DNA of 27,075 nucleotides from a virus. The stretch spans positions 1-27,075 of the IMG/VR virus record IMGVR_UViG_3300042516_004714; one strand, given 5' to 3'. A model generated the notes under the pieces. The model was not told the origin of the DNA and did not search any database. It saw nothing but the letters and a program-made list of their open reading frames with translations. The first letter of the stretch is position 1. Every line of letters starts with the position of its first letter. The position numbers and the translations under genes were made by a program. Shown here piece by piece: positions 5,217 through 11,007 of the stretch.

Positions 5217-5486
5217 ATGAAACAAATAACAACACAACCAGTAGTAACATTTAAGGTAGGCGATCGCGTTCAATTTAATAGATCAATTAACGAGCGAGGT
5301 ATGAGTGTATATCTGAATACTGAATATGGTATAATAATTAAAATGAATAAGGTAACAGCTATAGTGAAAACACAAACGGCTACCTGGAAGATGAATATAG
5401 ATGAACTAGTACCATATGTTGATCCATTCAGTGGATGGAGAGTGTATATGGATGAGGATAGTACATTAGTATCACAGTCAAAGTAA
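5217..5486 (+). CDS. small SH3-like/KOW-type protein, 89 aa
   Basis: The start is ATG 5217 (MKQITTQPVVTFKVGDRVQF), 19 bases after its TATATTTA box. The in-frame ATG at 5187 lies within the promoter-like element and is rejected. The pattern FKVGDRVQF, EYGIIIKMNKVTAIVKT and TWKMNIDELVPY is that of a small five-stranded SH3-like barrel (KOW-type fold) common in short phage proteins, where a conserved GDRV strand is followed by a strand describing its own turnover of charge. Such folds bind nucleic acid or protein, but no specific partner can be named. The C-terminus (FSGWRVYMDEDSTLV) is acidic. Confidence 0.75.
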   Translation: MKQITTQPVVTFKVGDRVQFNRSINERGMSVYLNTEYGIIIKMNKVTAIVKTQTATWKMNIDELVPYVDPFSGWRVYMDEDSTLVSQSK

Positions 5487-5492
5487 TGATCG

Positions 5493-5500
5493 TATATTCA
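5493..5500 (+). promoter_or_regulatory. TATATTCA promoter-like box
   Basis: CGTATATTCATC lies 24 bases before ATG 5525, with an A-rich leader (caattaaaataataaac). No convincing stem-loop precedes it. Confidence 0.5.
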
Positions 5501-5524
5501 TCACACAATTAAAATAATAAACAT

Positions 5525-5773
5525 ATGAAACAATTAATCGCATTATTAGTATTAGTAATTACATTCGCTAGCTGTACCGATGCAACCAGAGCCAAATTAG
5601 GTGGATATGGAGACACGTACACTATTAAAGTAATGTCCTGCGACACAATCATCACTTATAAATCGAGTGGTAAAGTAATAAGTGAAGGACAGAGCGACGG
5701 TTATTATTTCAATGATGCAACCACAGGTAAGTTAATTGAAGTATCAGGTACAGTAATAATAGAACAGAATTAA
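5525..5773 (+). CDS. small phage-encoded lipoprotein
   Basis: The 82-residue product starts MKQLIALLVLVITFASC. A Lys, then about 12 hydrophobic residues, then Phe-Ala-Ser-Cys form a type II (lipoprotein) signal with Cys17 as the predicted lipidated residue. The mature part (TDATRAKLGGYGDTYTIKVM, then GKVISEGQSDGYYF) resembles a family of small lipoproteins I recall from Bacteroidota and their phages (RAKLGGYGD, GKVxSEGxSDGYYF). Its function is not established. An outer- or inner-membrane lipoprotein made early could block superinfection, which is inference only. A stem-loop follows its stop codon within a few bases. Confidence 0.85.
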   Translation: MKQLIALLVLVITFASCTDATRAKLGGYGDTYTIKVMSCDTIITYKSSGKVISEGQSDGYYFNDATTGKLIEVSGTVIIEQN

Positions 5774-5777
5774 ATGT

Positions 5778-5806
5778 GACGGGGCAACACCCCGTCTATA
5801 TATTCA
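5778..5806 (+). promoter_or_regulatory. stem-loop followed by TATATTCA box (PeSL-like cassette)
   Basis: GACGGGG (5778-5784) and CCCCGTC (5790-5796) form a perfect 7-bp stem around CAACA. TATATTCA lies at 5799-5806, and CGTTATAAAATTAA follows exactly as in the other cassettes. Confidence 0.7.
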
Positions 5807-5825
5807 CGTTATAAAATTAATGAGT

Positions 5826-6065
5826 ATGAATTACATGATCAATGACCCAGCAAGTAAAGAAGTAGCAATCGCGTTCGCCAAGTGGACTATCCTTAACGGT
5901 ATGTACATATCGGACCTGACATTCGAGGAGCAATACGAGTGCTGGATGAAGGAACTGGATGATCAGGCACATGATGCTAGGTTGGCGTATGATACGACGG
6001 ATATGGATGAGTATGATGATTTCGAGCGCCAGCTCGAGTATATGTCGGGCGCGTACGAGGATTAA
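5826..6065 (+). CDS. hypothetical acidic protein, 79 aa
   Basis: Two in-frame ATGs are possible, 5820 and 5826. I prefer 5826 (MNYMINDPASKEVAIAFAKW) because it lies exactly 19 bases after the TATATTCA box, the same spacing as at 4477 and 5217; the ATG at 5820 falls within the leader motif. The protein is very acidic towards the C-terminus (DTTDMDEYDDFERQ) and has an aromatic helix-forming middle (FEEQYECWMKELDDQ). It is soluble, with no membrane segment and no recognised family. It is the last gene before the GC-rich folded segment. Confidence 0.7.
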   Translation: MNYMINDPASKEVAIAFAKWTILNGMYISDLTFEEQYECWMKELDDQAHDARLAYDTTDMDEYDDFERQLEYMSGAYED

Positions 6066-6071
6066 AGATTA

Positions 6072-6158
6072 CGTCGATCGCGGGTCGCTAGCGGTTGCTA
6101 GCGGTCCGATAGCGGGGTGATCGCGGAGTGCTCCCATGCCAATTGCGGTCCATCGACG
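6072..6158 (+). ncRNA. GC-rich, strongly folding segment; possible structured RNA
   Basis: CGTCGAT (6072-6078) and ATCGACG (6152-6158) could close the segment. Inside, 6081-6092 pairs with 6097-6108 to form a 12-bp stem (two G-U pairs) around GGTT. The octamer GCTAGCGG occurs twice with a third variant GATAGCGG, and GATCGCGG occurs twice. No open frame covers it. Its GC-richness is unlike anything nearby. It is not a recognisable tRNA. A terminator, a stable small RNA or a DNA recognition site are all possible; no T-run follows on this strand. Confidence 0.4.
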
Positions 6159-6385
6159 GGGCGTGGTCGTTGTAAAAAAAAGACATGTACATTCAACAGA
6201 CATACGATCTTTACGCCCCGACAGTATATACACATATACCGCATTTCCCTTTAACCCATTTTACACCCACTTGTCAACCTCCCAAAATCTCCTCTAATAC
6301 ACTTTTTTGCGTCGACAAAAGGATATATGTATTAGCGTATAAGGTACACAAACGTATCCATATCATACGTAATAACATATAATTT
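6159..6385. other. non-coding stretch between the folded segment and the 6386 gene
   Basis: The frame from 6185 has an implausible composition and begins inside a promoter-like sequence (GTACATTCA at about 6186-6194), so I call no gene. The middle is pyrimidine-rich and C-rich (6238-6300). TCGACAAAA at 6312-6320, after a T-run, repeats the arrangement at 1693-1701 in the other long non-coding stretch. Confidence 0.5.
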
Positions 6386-6544
6386 ATGCAAAAATACATT
6401 CAAGATTCACTAATGCTAACTAAAGAAGCGTTTGAACAATACATCCAACAACAACGTGAATCCGAAGCATTACAATATGGATTAACACTTGAAGAATACA
6501 ACCAAGCAATTCTAAGCGGAAGTGTTGTCCAAACTAAGCCCTAA
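6386..6544 (+). CDS. small hypothetical protein, 52 aa
   Basis: The frame from ATG 6386 to TAA 6542-6544 reads MQKYIQDSLMLTKEAFEQYI and onwards. It is a Gln- and Glu-rich helical protein (QQQRESEALQYG, then LTLEEYNQAILSG) with no hydrophobic segment. An AT-rich leader precedes the ATG. Codon use is like its neighbours, and the frame is uninterrupted where the other frames are not. Function is unknown. It lies 56 bases before the T5orf172-like gene and may be transcribed with it. Confidence 0.65.
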   Translation: MQKYIQDSLMLTKEAFEQYIQQQRESEALQYGLTLEEYNQAILSGSVVQTKP

Positions 6545-6584
6545 TGGGATTAGTGCTTTTGGCAAAGTCCCCATCCGACATTCC

Positions 6585-6599
6585 ACCTAAACAATAGGT
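6585..6599 (+). promoter_or_regulatory. small stem-loop directly before the start of the T5orf172-like gene
   Basis: ACCTA (6585-6589) and TAGGT (6595-6599) pair around AACAA, ending one base before ATG 6601. It could affect ribosome access. The stem is short and may be coincidental. Confidence 0.3.
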
Positions 6600-6600
6600 T

Positions 6601-7101
6601 ATGAAACGTATTTCCGTTGAGGAAGCAAAACAATATCGCGTACTTACAAACGAATATATTCGTTTACGTAGTATGCGTGAGGTAGTTGCTTTTACTCTTA
6701 CCCCCATCCCCAATGAACCCGGTTGGGAACAAGTAACGTACTACGGTGCTAGCTGGGTAGATCCTACCAATATCCCTCATCGCCCACATTATCTCTATAT
6801 TCTCGTTAACCCATCAATTCCAGGTATTTGCAAAATCGGTTACACTACTACGACTGTGTACGATAGAGTTAAACAAATTAATTCAGCTACTGGTGTCATC
6901 ACACCATGGTATCCAGTATTTACGTATAAGTGCCCAAATGGACGTATGCTTGAGCAGGAAGTACATGAAGAACTTGCGCTAATGGGTATGCGTATTAATG
7001 ATAGACGCGAAGGATTCGCTATTGATACTGATAGTGCGCGCGCTGTAATTGAAAAACTAGGTAAAAAATATAAAACAAACGATTTAAACGATGAAAACTA
7101 A
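6601..7101 (+). CDS. T5orf172-type GIY-YIG-like protein
   Basis: The 166-residue protein contains HYLYILVNPSIPGICKIGYT, then VYDRVKQINSATGVITPW, EQEVHEELALMGMRI and REGFAID. This order (YxLxNP, KIGxT, DRxxQIN, E at the helix, EGF) is the signature of the T5orf172 / Mug113 branch of the GIY-YIG nuclease superfamily, with YIL and KIG in place of GIY and YIG. Members are found as free-standing phage genes and fused to other domains. A DNA-cutting role is plausible but not proved for this branch. The N-terminal about 60 residues (MKRISVEEAKQYRVLTNEYI) are unassigned. The last codons overlap the next gene. Confidence 0.8.
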   Translation: MKRISVEEAKQYRVLTNEYIRLRSMREVVAFTLTPIPNEPGWEQVTYYGASWVDPTNIPHRPHYLYILVNPSIPGICKIGYTTTTVYDRVKQINSATGVITPWYPVFTYKCPNGRMLEQEVHEELALMGMRINDRREGFAIDTDSARAVIEKLGKKYKTNDLNDEN

Positions 7102-7273
7102 ATTTCCTATAATTTTGTCGTGGGTTTTAACTCATATTTTAGTATATACTTTACATACTGATTTTATCCACAATTGTGATAGTGTACAAATAGCTATATT
7201 GGCAACTATTATTTCAATCTATTTACATTATAAAGTATCTTATTTCTTCTCGACACGTGTTATTTGGAAATAG
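7091..7273 (+). CDS. small membrane protein overlapping the T5orf172-like gene
   Basis: ATG 7091 lies within the end of the preceding gene (11-base overlap in another frame), which suggests coupled translation. The 60-residue product has hydrophobic segments at about residues 6-21 (PIILSWVLTHILVYTL) and 32-46 (VQIAILATIISIYLH), then a basic aromatic tail (YKVSYFFSTRVIWK). A holin role could be considered, but the endolysin gene is 8 kb away. Function is unknown. Confidence 0.6.
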   Translation: MKTKFPIILSWVLTHILVYTLHTDFIHNCDSVQIAILATIISIYLHYKVSYFFSTRVIWK

Positions 7274-7336
7274 TATATACGGATATGAAGAGGGGAGGAG
7301 ATAGTCACAAGGCTATGGCGGGAGTTATTTTCTGTG

Positions 7337-7345
7337 TATATTTAT
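7337..7345 (+). promoter_or_regulatory. TATATTTAT promoter-like box (late class)
   Basis: TATATTTAT ends 10 bases before ATG 7356, with the leader tgtaaataaa. This is the first clear ATATTTAT box of the right-hand, tail-gene part of the window. Confidence 0.5.
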
Positions 7346-7355
7346 TGTAAATAAA

Positions 7356-7934
7356 ATGTCTACATTCAAAATAAAACTTGAGGATAAAGCTGCGTTTTTG
7401 AATCGTATGGAAAAGGCAGGAGCTGCCTTAGATACAGATCAAACCGTAGATAATAAGTTAGAGGGATATTTTGAAGTAATAGTTGATGATCCAAAACAGT
7501 TAGAAGCTGTTAAAACAATTTTAAAACAATCTCCAAAAATTAACACCATACAAGAAATGGAAAACAAAAAGAAATTAACTAAGAGCGAATTAAAAGAAAT
7601 GGTTCGCAAAGAACTAGTTGCTGTATTAGCTGAAAAGAAAAAAGCTAAAGGCGAAGACAAGAAAGTAAAAATGGATGAAGCTTTAAGTCCTGAAATGATG
7701 GATGCCGTTCAAGCCATTGGTGGATTCGGTGCTTTAGCTGCTACTGCTTTCGGTATTGTTAAAGCTGGTACTATGGCTGCTAAAAAAGAAATTGTTGCTA
7801 AATTAAAAGCTAAAGGAGCAGAAATCCCAGATGATAAAACATTGGAAAAATTAGCTACTCAATCATTTAAAGGTGCTATGGATAGAGCTACCGGTGCCGG
7901 AATGGGTGCTAGTACTCCAGATGTAAAAATCTAA
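7356..7934 (+). CDS. Lys/Ala-rich protein, probably virion-associated, 192 aa
   Basis: The N-terminal about 60 residues (MSTFKIKLEDKAAFLNRMEK, then YFEVIVDDPKQLEAVKTIL) look like a small alpha/beta domain. Next comes a highly charged helix (KLTKSELKEMVRKELVAVLA), then an Ala/Gly-rich helical stretch (GGFGALAATAFGIVKAGTMA) that could insert in a membrane or pack in a shell, and a second Lys/Ala helix ending AGMGASTPDVKI. The ELKEMVRKELVAVLAEKK pattern also occurs in the protein at 12286 (KQLIKEAVREAVREEIGVLL). The gene has its own box and a strong terminator, as expected for a highly expressed product. No family is recognised. Confidence 0.75.
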   Translation: MSTFKIKLEDKAAFLNRMEKAGAALDTDQTVDNKLEGYFEVIVDDPKQLEAVKTILKQSPKINTIQEMENKKKLTKSELKEMVRKELVAVLAEKKKAKGEDKKVKMDEALSPEMMDAVQAIGGFGALAATAFGIVKAGTMAAKKEIVAKLKAKGAEIPDDKTLEKLATQSFKGAMDRATGAGMGASTPDVKI

Positions 7935-7956
7935 TTTTAATAAATTATAATAAAAG

Positions 7957-7985
7957 AGGGTGTCTTGAAAAAGACGCCCTTTTTC
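7957..7985 (+). terminator. strong Rho-independent terminator with GAAA loop
   Basis: AGGGTGTCTT (7957-7966) pairs with AAGACGCCCT (7971-7980), with one wobble, around a GAAA tetraloop, then TTTTC. It ends the 7356-7934 transcript. Confidence 0.9.
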
Positions 7986-8002
7986 TTTGGAGGTATAAAA
8001 TT

Positions 8003-8083
8003 CCCTTCGTAACTTCAACCTACGCGGGTTGGGAAAAAGGGAAATGGGGGAATGGGAAAAACGCCGAAGGGTTGGGGAACGGG
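8003..8083 (+). other. G-run block with G-quadruplex potential between two genes
   Basis: Eight runs of three or more G lie at 8026-8028, 8031-8033, 8039-8041, 8046-8050, 8054-8056, 8069-8071, 8074-8077 and 8081-8083. The first five have loops of 2-5 bases, which fits the usual quadruplex rule. CCCTTCG (8003-8009) and CGAAGGG (8065-8071) are complementary and could form a competing long stem. The block lies between a terminator and a late-class box. Confidence 0.55.
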
Positions 8084-8091
8084 AAAACACA

Positions 8092-8100
8092 TATATTTAT
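8092..8100 (+). promoter_or_regulatory. TATATTTAT promoter-like box (late class)
   Basis: TATATTTAT ends 15 bases before ATG 8116 and lies just after the G-run block. Confidence 0.5.
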
Positions 8101-8115
8101 ATATAAACATATATT

Positions 8116-8313
8116 ATGAAATTTAAAAACAACACACTTGATAAGTTGAATCAATTAGATGCAACTGCTAATAGAATTAAAATTCAAGTAAATAGAGGAA
8201 TGGATCAAGATAGTATTCTTGAATCTATCGATAATTTAAAAGAACAAATTGAAAAAGTTCGAGAAATTGTTTCTTTAGAACAAGATGATTTTTCACAACA
8301 ATTTGCTAGATAA
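8116..8313 (+). CDS. small coiled-coil-like protein, 65 aa
   Basis: The product (MKFKNNTLDKLNQLDATANR, then SILESIDNLKEQIEKVREIV) is almost entirely helical, with hydrophobic residues at heptad-like intervals from about residue 7 to 55, as in a short coiled coil. It has its own late-class box and is followed by the next gene after two bases, so the two are co-transcribed and their products may interact. No family is recognised. Confidence 0.75.
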   Translation: MKFKNNTLDKLNQLDATANRIKIQVNRGMDQDSILESIDNLKEQIEKVREIVSLEQDDFSQQFAR

Positions 8314-8315
8314 TT

Positions 8316-8591
8316 ATGATGTGGATTTGGATTGTAGTTATTCATTTAATTGAATTAGCAGCTATTGGTATAATTTTGCTTATTAGACGCAACAGTGCTC
8401 TTGAAAAAGCAGTAATACAACAACGTGAATATATGGATGCTATTAGTATCCTTGTAAATAATTCTAACGAAAAGTTAAAAGAATTAGATACATTGGGTGC
8501 TTTTGAGTCTGACGACGAAGTTGGAACTTTTTTCAAAAATCTAAGAGAAATACAAAATTCAATAAGCGAATTTAATAGTTCTCGTAATTAA
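8316..8591 (+). CDS. membrane-anchored coiled-coil protein, 91 aa
   Basis: An N-terminal hydrophobic segment (residues about 2-23, MWIWIVVIHLIELAAIGIIL) is followed by Arg-Arg and a long helical region (NSALEKAVIQQREYMDAISI). The tail has ESDDEVGTFFKNLREIQNSI, an acidic-aromatic motif I associate with a small protein often encoded near gp55-type genes in aquatic myoviruses. The layout (a single N-terminal membrane helix, then coiled coil) could suit a spanin- or scaffold-like role, but nothing decides this. The start could be ATG 8316 or ATG 8319. Confidence 0.75.
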   Translation: MMWIWIVVIHLIELAAIGIILLIRRNSALEKAVIQQREYMDAISILVNNSNEKLKELDTLGAFESDDEVGTFFKNLREIQNSISEFNSSRN

Positions 8592-8601
8592 GTTTGGTTA
8601 C

Positions 8602-8645
8602 GTGATTTTTTTTCCTTATATTGGGATTAAAAATTAGGAAATCAC
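8602..8645 (+). promoter_or_regulatory. inverted repeat that could hide the ribosome-binding site of the late sigma gene
   Basis: GTGATTT (8602-8608) and, after extra Ts, CC pair with GGAAATCAC (8637-8645). The 3' arm includes an unusually clear Shine-Dalgarno-like AGGA (8636-8639), 7 bases before ATG 8647. The loop contains TATATTGG, which resembles a host-type TAnnTTTG box. Confidence 0.4.
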
Positions 8646-8646
8646 T

Positions 8647-9420
8647 ATGTCATATTATGATAATTATGGTGCTGATATATTTGCTGAAGATACTCTAGCA
8701 CTAACTAAACGAGGTAAACCGCGTAAACGCAAACCAAAAGAACCTCGTATTTATTTTACTCAAGATACTGAAGATGCAATTGTAGAATATTTGGCTTGTA
8801 CTGATCAGGCTGAACGTAATCGTATCTATAACGACCGTATTGAATATGGTTTTTATAAATTGTCCGAAAACATTATTCATACATTTAAATTTTACTATAC
8901 GGATACAGATACGATTGAGGAACTTAAACATGAGGTAATTACATTCTTACTAGAAAAACTCCACTTATATAAACCTGAAAAGGGTAAAGCATTCTCCTAT
9001 TTTGGCACTATCGCCAAACGCTACCTTATTGTTTATAACGAAAATAACTACAAGAAACTCCAGGAGAAAGCTGATGTAGATGAATCAGATGATGAACAAA
9101 TGATGCTTTATGAAAATGATAAAAACATAGAGCAAGCATTTGATGAAATGAGTTTTATAGATCAATACATCAAATATATTGATACTCATATATTCAGATT
9201 ATTCCCTAAAAAACAAGATGCTCAAACGGCTGATGCTATTGTTGAATTATTTCGTAAACGTGAAACATTAGAAATATTTAATAAAAAAGCACTATACATC
9301 TATATACGCGAAATTACAGACGTATCTACTCCTCAAATTACCAAGATTATCAAAAAACTTAAACTTATCTATGTTCAGTTATATAATGAATATTATAACC
9401 ATGGATATGTAAAGATTTAG
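8647..9420 (+). CDS. 55: late sigma factor, T4 gp55-like
   Basis: The 257-residue protein has a basic N-terminal patch (KRGKPRKRKPKEP, residues 21-33). A sigma region 2-like helical block follows at about 66-140 (EYGFYKLSENIIHTF, IEELKHEVITFLLEKLHLYK, KGKAFSYFGTIAKRYLI); the Y-K-P-E-K-G-x-A-F-S-Y-F order is characteristic of gp55 and region 2.2-2.3. A C-terminal helix-turn-helix candidate follows at about 222-245 (YIREITDVSTPQITKIIKKL). T4 gp55 directs the host RNA polymerase to late promoters together with the sliding clamp. The gene stands directly in front of the tail cluster, several genes of which carry an ATATTTAT box, a possible target. Length is greater than T4 gp55. The start is fixed by AGGA at 8636-8639. 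Confidence 0.8.
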   Translation: MSYYDNYGADIFAEDTLALTKRGKPRKRKPKEPRIYFTQDTEDAIVEYLACTDQAERNRIYNDRIEYGFYKLSENIIHTFKFYYTDTDTIEELKHEVITFLLEKLHLYKPEKGKAFSYFGTIAKRYLIVYNENNYKKLQEKADVDESDDEQMMLYENDKNIEQAFDEMSFIDQYIKYIDTHIFRLFPKKQDAQTADAIVELFRKRETLEIFNKKALYIYIREITDVSTPQITKIIKKLKLIYVQLYNEYYNHGYVKI

Positions 9421-9425
9421 TTATT

Positions 9426-9434
9426 CATATTTAT
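9426..9434 (+). promoter_or_regulatory. CATATTTAT promoter-like box (late class)
   Basis: CATATTTAT follows the sigma gene stop at once and ends 14 bases before ATG 9449. Confidence 0.5.
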
Positions 9435-9448
9435 TGATAAACGCATTT

Positions 9449-9838
9449 ATGGCTAATTTTGACGACGTAACAGTATTTGATGGTATGTCCTTATCGGACT
9501 TATTCAAAAAAATACATAAAAATAACAAAGATATTGACAAACAAATTGGTGAATTCATTGATACTATGAAACCAATGGCAACATCCAATGCAGGTTCTGC
9601 GGTAATGTTGATGCCTACTGTTAAAGATTTAATTGATGTTAATGTAAAAAATAACGAACAATTAATTAAGATGGCAGCTATCGCGCAACGTGCAGCAACT
9701 GTCAACTCCAGTCAGGGAGTTGATTTAATTAACATGGATGAAATCAATGCTTTATTAGAAGAACAAAAAGCAGTACAAGAACAAGGACAAAAACTATTAG
9801 ATCAAGCACCAATAGTGCATTTAGAAGCTTCAAAATGA
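9449..9838 (+). CDS. small helical tail-module protein, 129 aa
   Basis: I choose ATG 9449 (MANFDDVTVFDGMSLSDLFK) over the non-ATG start at 9434, which would lie in the promoter-like box. The protein is largely helical and acidic-basic mixed (FKKIHKNNKDIDKQIGEFID, then INALLEEQKAVQEQGQKLLD near the end) with a hydrophobic middle (AGSAVMLMPTVKDLIDV). Its last codon overlaps the start of the gp5-like gene by ATGA, so the two are translationally coupled, which makes it a probable structural partner or chaperone of the spike/hub. No family is recognised. Confidence 0.75.
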   Translation: MANFDDVTVFDGMSLSDLFKKIHKNNKDIDKQIGEFIDTMKPMATSNAGSAVMLMPTVKDLIDVNVKNNEQLIKMAAIAQRAATVNSSQGVDLINMDEINALLEEQKAVQEQGQKLLDQAPIVHLEASK

Positions 9839-11007
9839 GAGTAAGGGAAAACTTATCATCCGTTGTATCTGCTATAGGTAGAAATAATTATGCTCCTCTT
9901 AAAAGTTCTCAAGTAGGAAGAGTGTATGGGGTTGTTACTACAGAAGATACCCCAACACCAGAAATGTTTAATAAAGCTGGAGGGTTTAATGGAGTTGGAA
10001 GTGTTTTTTATTTGGATTATGAACAATCTAAAAACATAACTGGAAGCATTGCTGATAGTTTTTTGGATACTTGTAAAATAGCAAAACCTCTTTATCCTCA
10101 ATATCAGTATTATCCTATTTTAGGAGAGTTAATATACATAGAAAATCTCCCATCTCCCGCTAGCCAGATATCAAGTACTGCAACTCAGAAATACTATATT
10201 AGTACTATTAACATTTGGAATAATCAACAACAAAATTCTCAACCAGCAGATAAAGATGCTAGTTTAGGAACTACTTTTGTTGAAAATCCAAATATCAGAA
10301 ATCTTCTTTCTTTTGAAGGAGACCATATAATTCAAGGTAGACAAGGAGCAGCTTTACGTTTTAGTTCTACAACTAAATTATATAATAATATAAATGAATG
10401 GAGTGATATTGGAGCTGAGGATAGTCCTGTTACTATTTTAACTAATGGATTAAATTTTAATCCAAATCAAAATTATTATGTAGAACAAATAAATCAAGAT
10501 TCATCTTCTATTTATTTAACTACTACTCAAAAAATACCTTTACAAACAAATAAAACAGGTACATTAAATAATTTAACTAATCCCTTAAATGCACCTGATT
10601 ATTTTAATTCACAATTAATATTAAATGCAGATAGGGTTACTTTAAATTCTAAGAAGGATGAAGTAATGATATTTGCTACTACTAATGTTGAAATTAATAC
10701 TAAAAATGTTATTAATCTAAATGCTGATATTAGAGTGCATTTAAATTCTAACTCAGTATTTTTAGGCCCTTATGATAATAATAATATCCCTCAGCCTGTG
10801 TTGTTAGGAAATGAAACTATAAATTTATTAATTTATCTTCAACAAACATTAACTACATTAGCCGGTTATTTAACTAGTACTGTAAGTGCACCTGTTGGTT
10901 CTCCTATTATTGGTTTAAATGCTGCTGGTAAAGATTTGATTAATGATATGAAAAAAATGATTGATTTAATAGATAAATTACCATCACAAAAAGTATTTAC
11001 AGTATAA
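9835..11007 (+). CDS. baseplate hub/spike protein, gp5-like
   Basis: The 390-residue protein begins with an OB-fold-like region at about residues 20-125 (LKSSQVGRVYGVVTTEDTPT, then YPQYQYYPILGELIYIENLP), as in gp5 and VgrG-type hub proteins. Residues about 255-315 contain short repeated strands rich in Asn, Val and Ile (LILNADRVTLNSKKDEVMIF, TNVEINTKNVINLNADIRVH, LNSNSVFLGP), the pattern of the gp5 C-terminal trimeric beta-helix that pierces the outer membrane. T4 gp5 also has a lysozyme domain, which is not seen here; the GH19 enzyme at 14883 may serve instead. The final part is helical (NETINLLIYLQQTLTTLAGY). The stop overlaps the next start (TAATG). Confidence 0.7.
   Translation: MRVRENLSSVVSAIGRNNYAPLKSSQVGRVYGVVTTEDTPTPEMFNKAGGFNGVGSVFYLDYEQSKNITGSIADSFLDTCKIAKPLYPQYQYYPILGELIYIENLPSPASQISSTATQKYYISTINIWNNQQQNSQPADKDASLGTTFVENPNIRNLLSFEGDHIIQGRQGAALRFSSTTKLYNNINEWSDIGAEDSPVTILTNGLNFNPNQNYYVEQINQDSSSIYLTTTQKIPLQTNKTGTLNNLTNPLNAPDYFNSQLILNADRVTLNSKKDEVMIFATTNVEINTKNVINLNADIRVHLNSNSVFLGPYDNNNIPQPVLLGNETINLLIYLQQTLTTLAGYLTSTVSAPVGSPIIGLNAAGKDLINDMKKMIDLIDKLPSQKVFTV

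Noticed and set aside
6072-6158. A tRNA in the GC-rich folded segment
   Set aside because: I could not form a cloverleaf with acceptor, anticodon and T-arms; the T-loop consensus is missing.
6185-6382. 65-residue open frame rich in Thr, Tyr, His and Pro
   Set aside because: The ATG lies in a promoter-like GTACATTCA, the composition is unlike neighbouring proteins, and the sequence around it looks non-coding.
7285-7350. 21-codon frame between the membrane protein gene and 7356
   Set aside because: It overlaps the promoter-like box, has no leader, and is too short to support.
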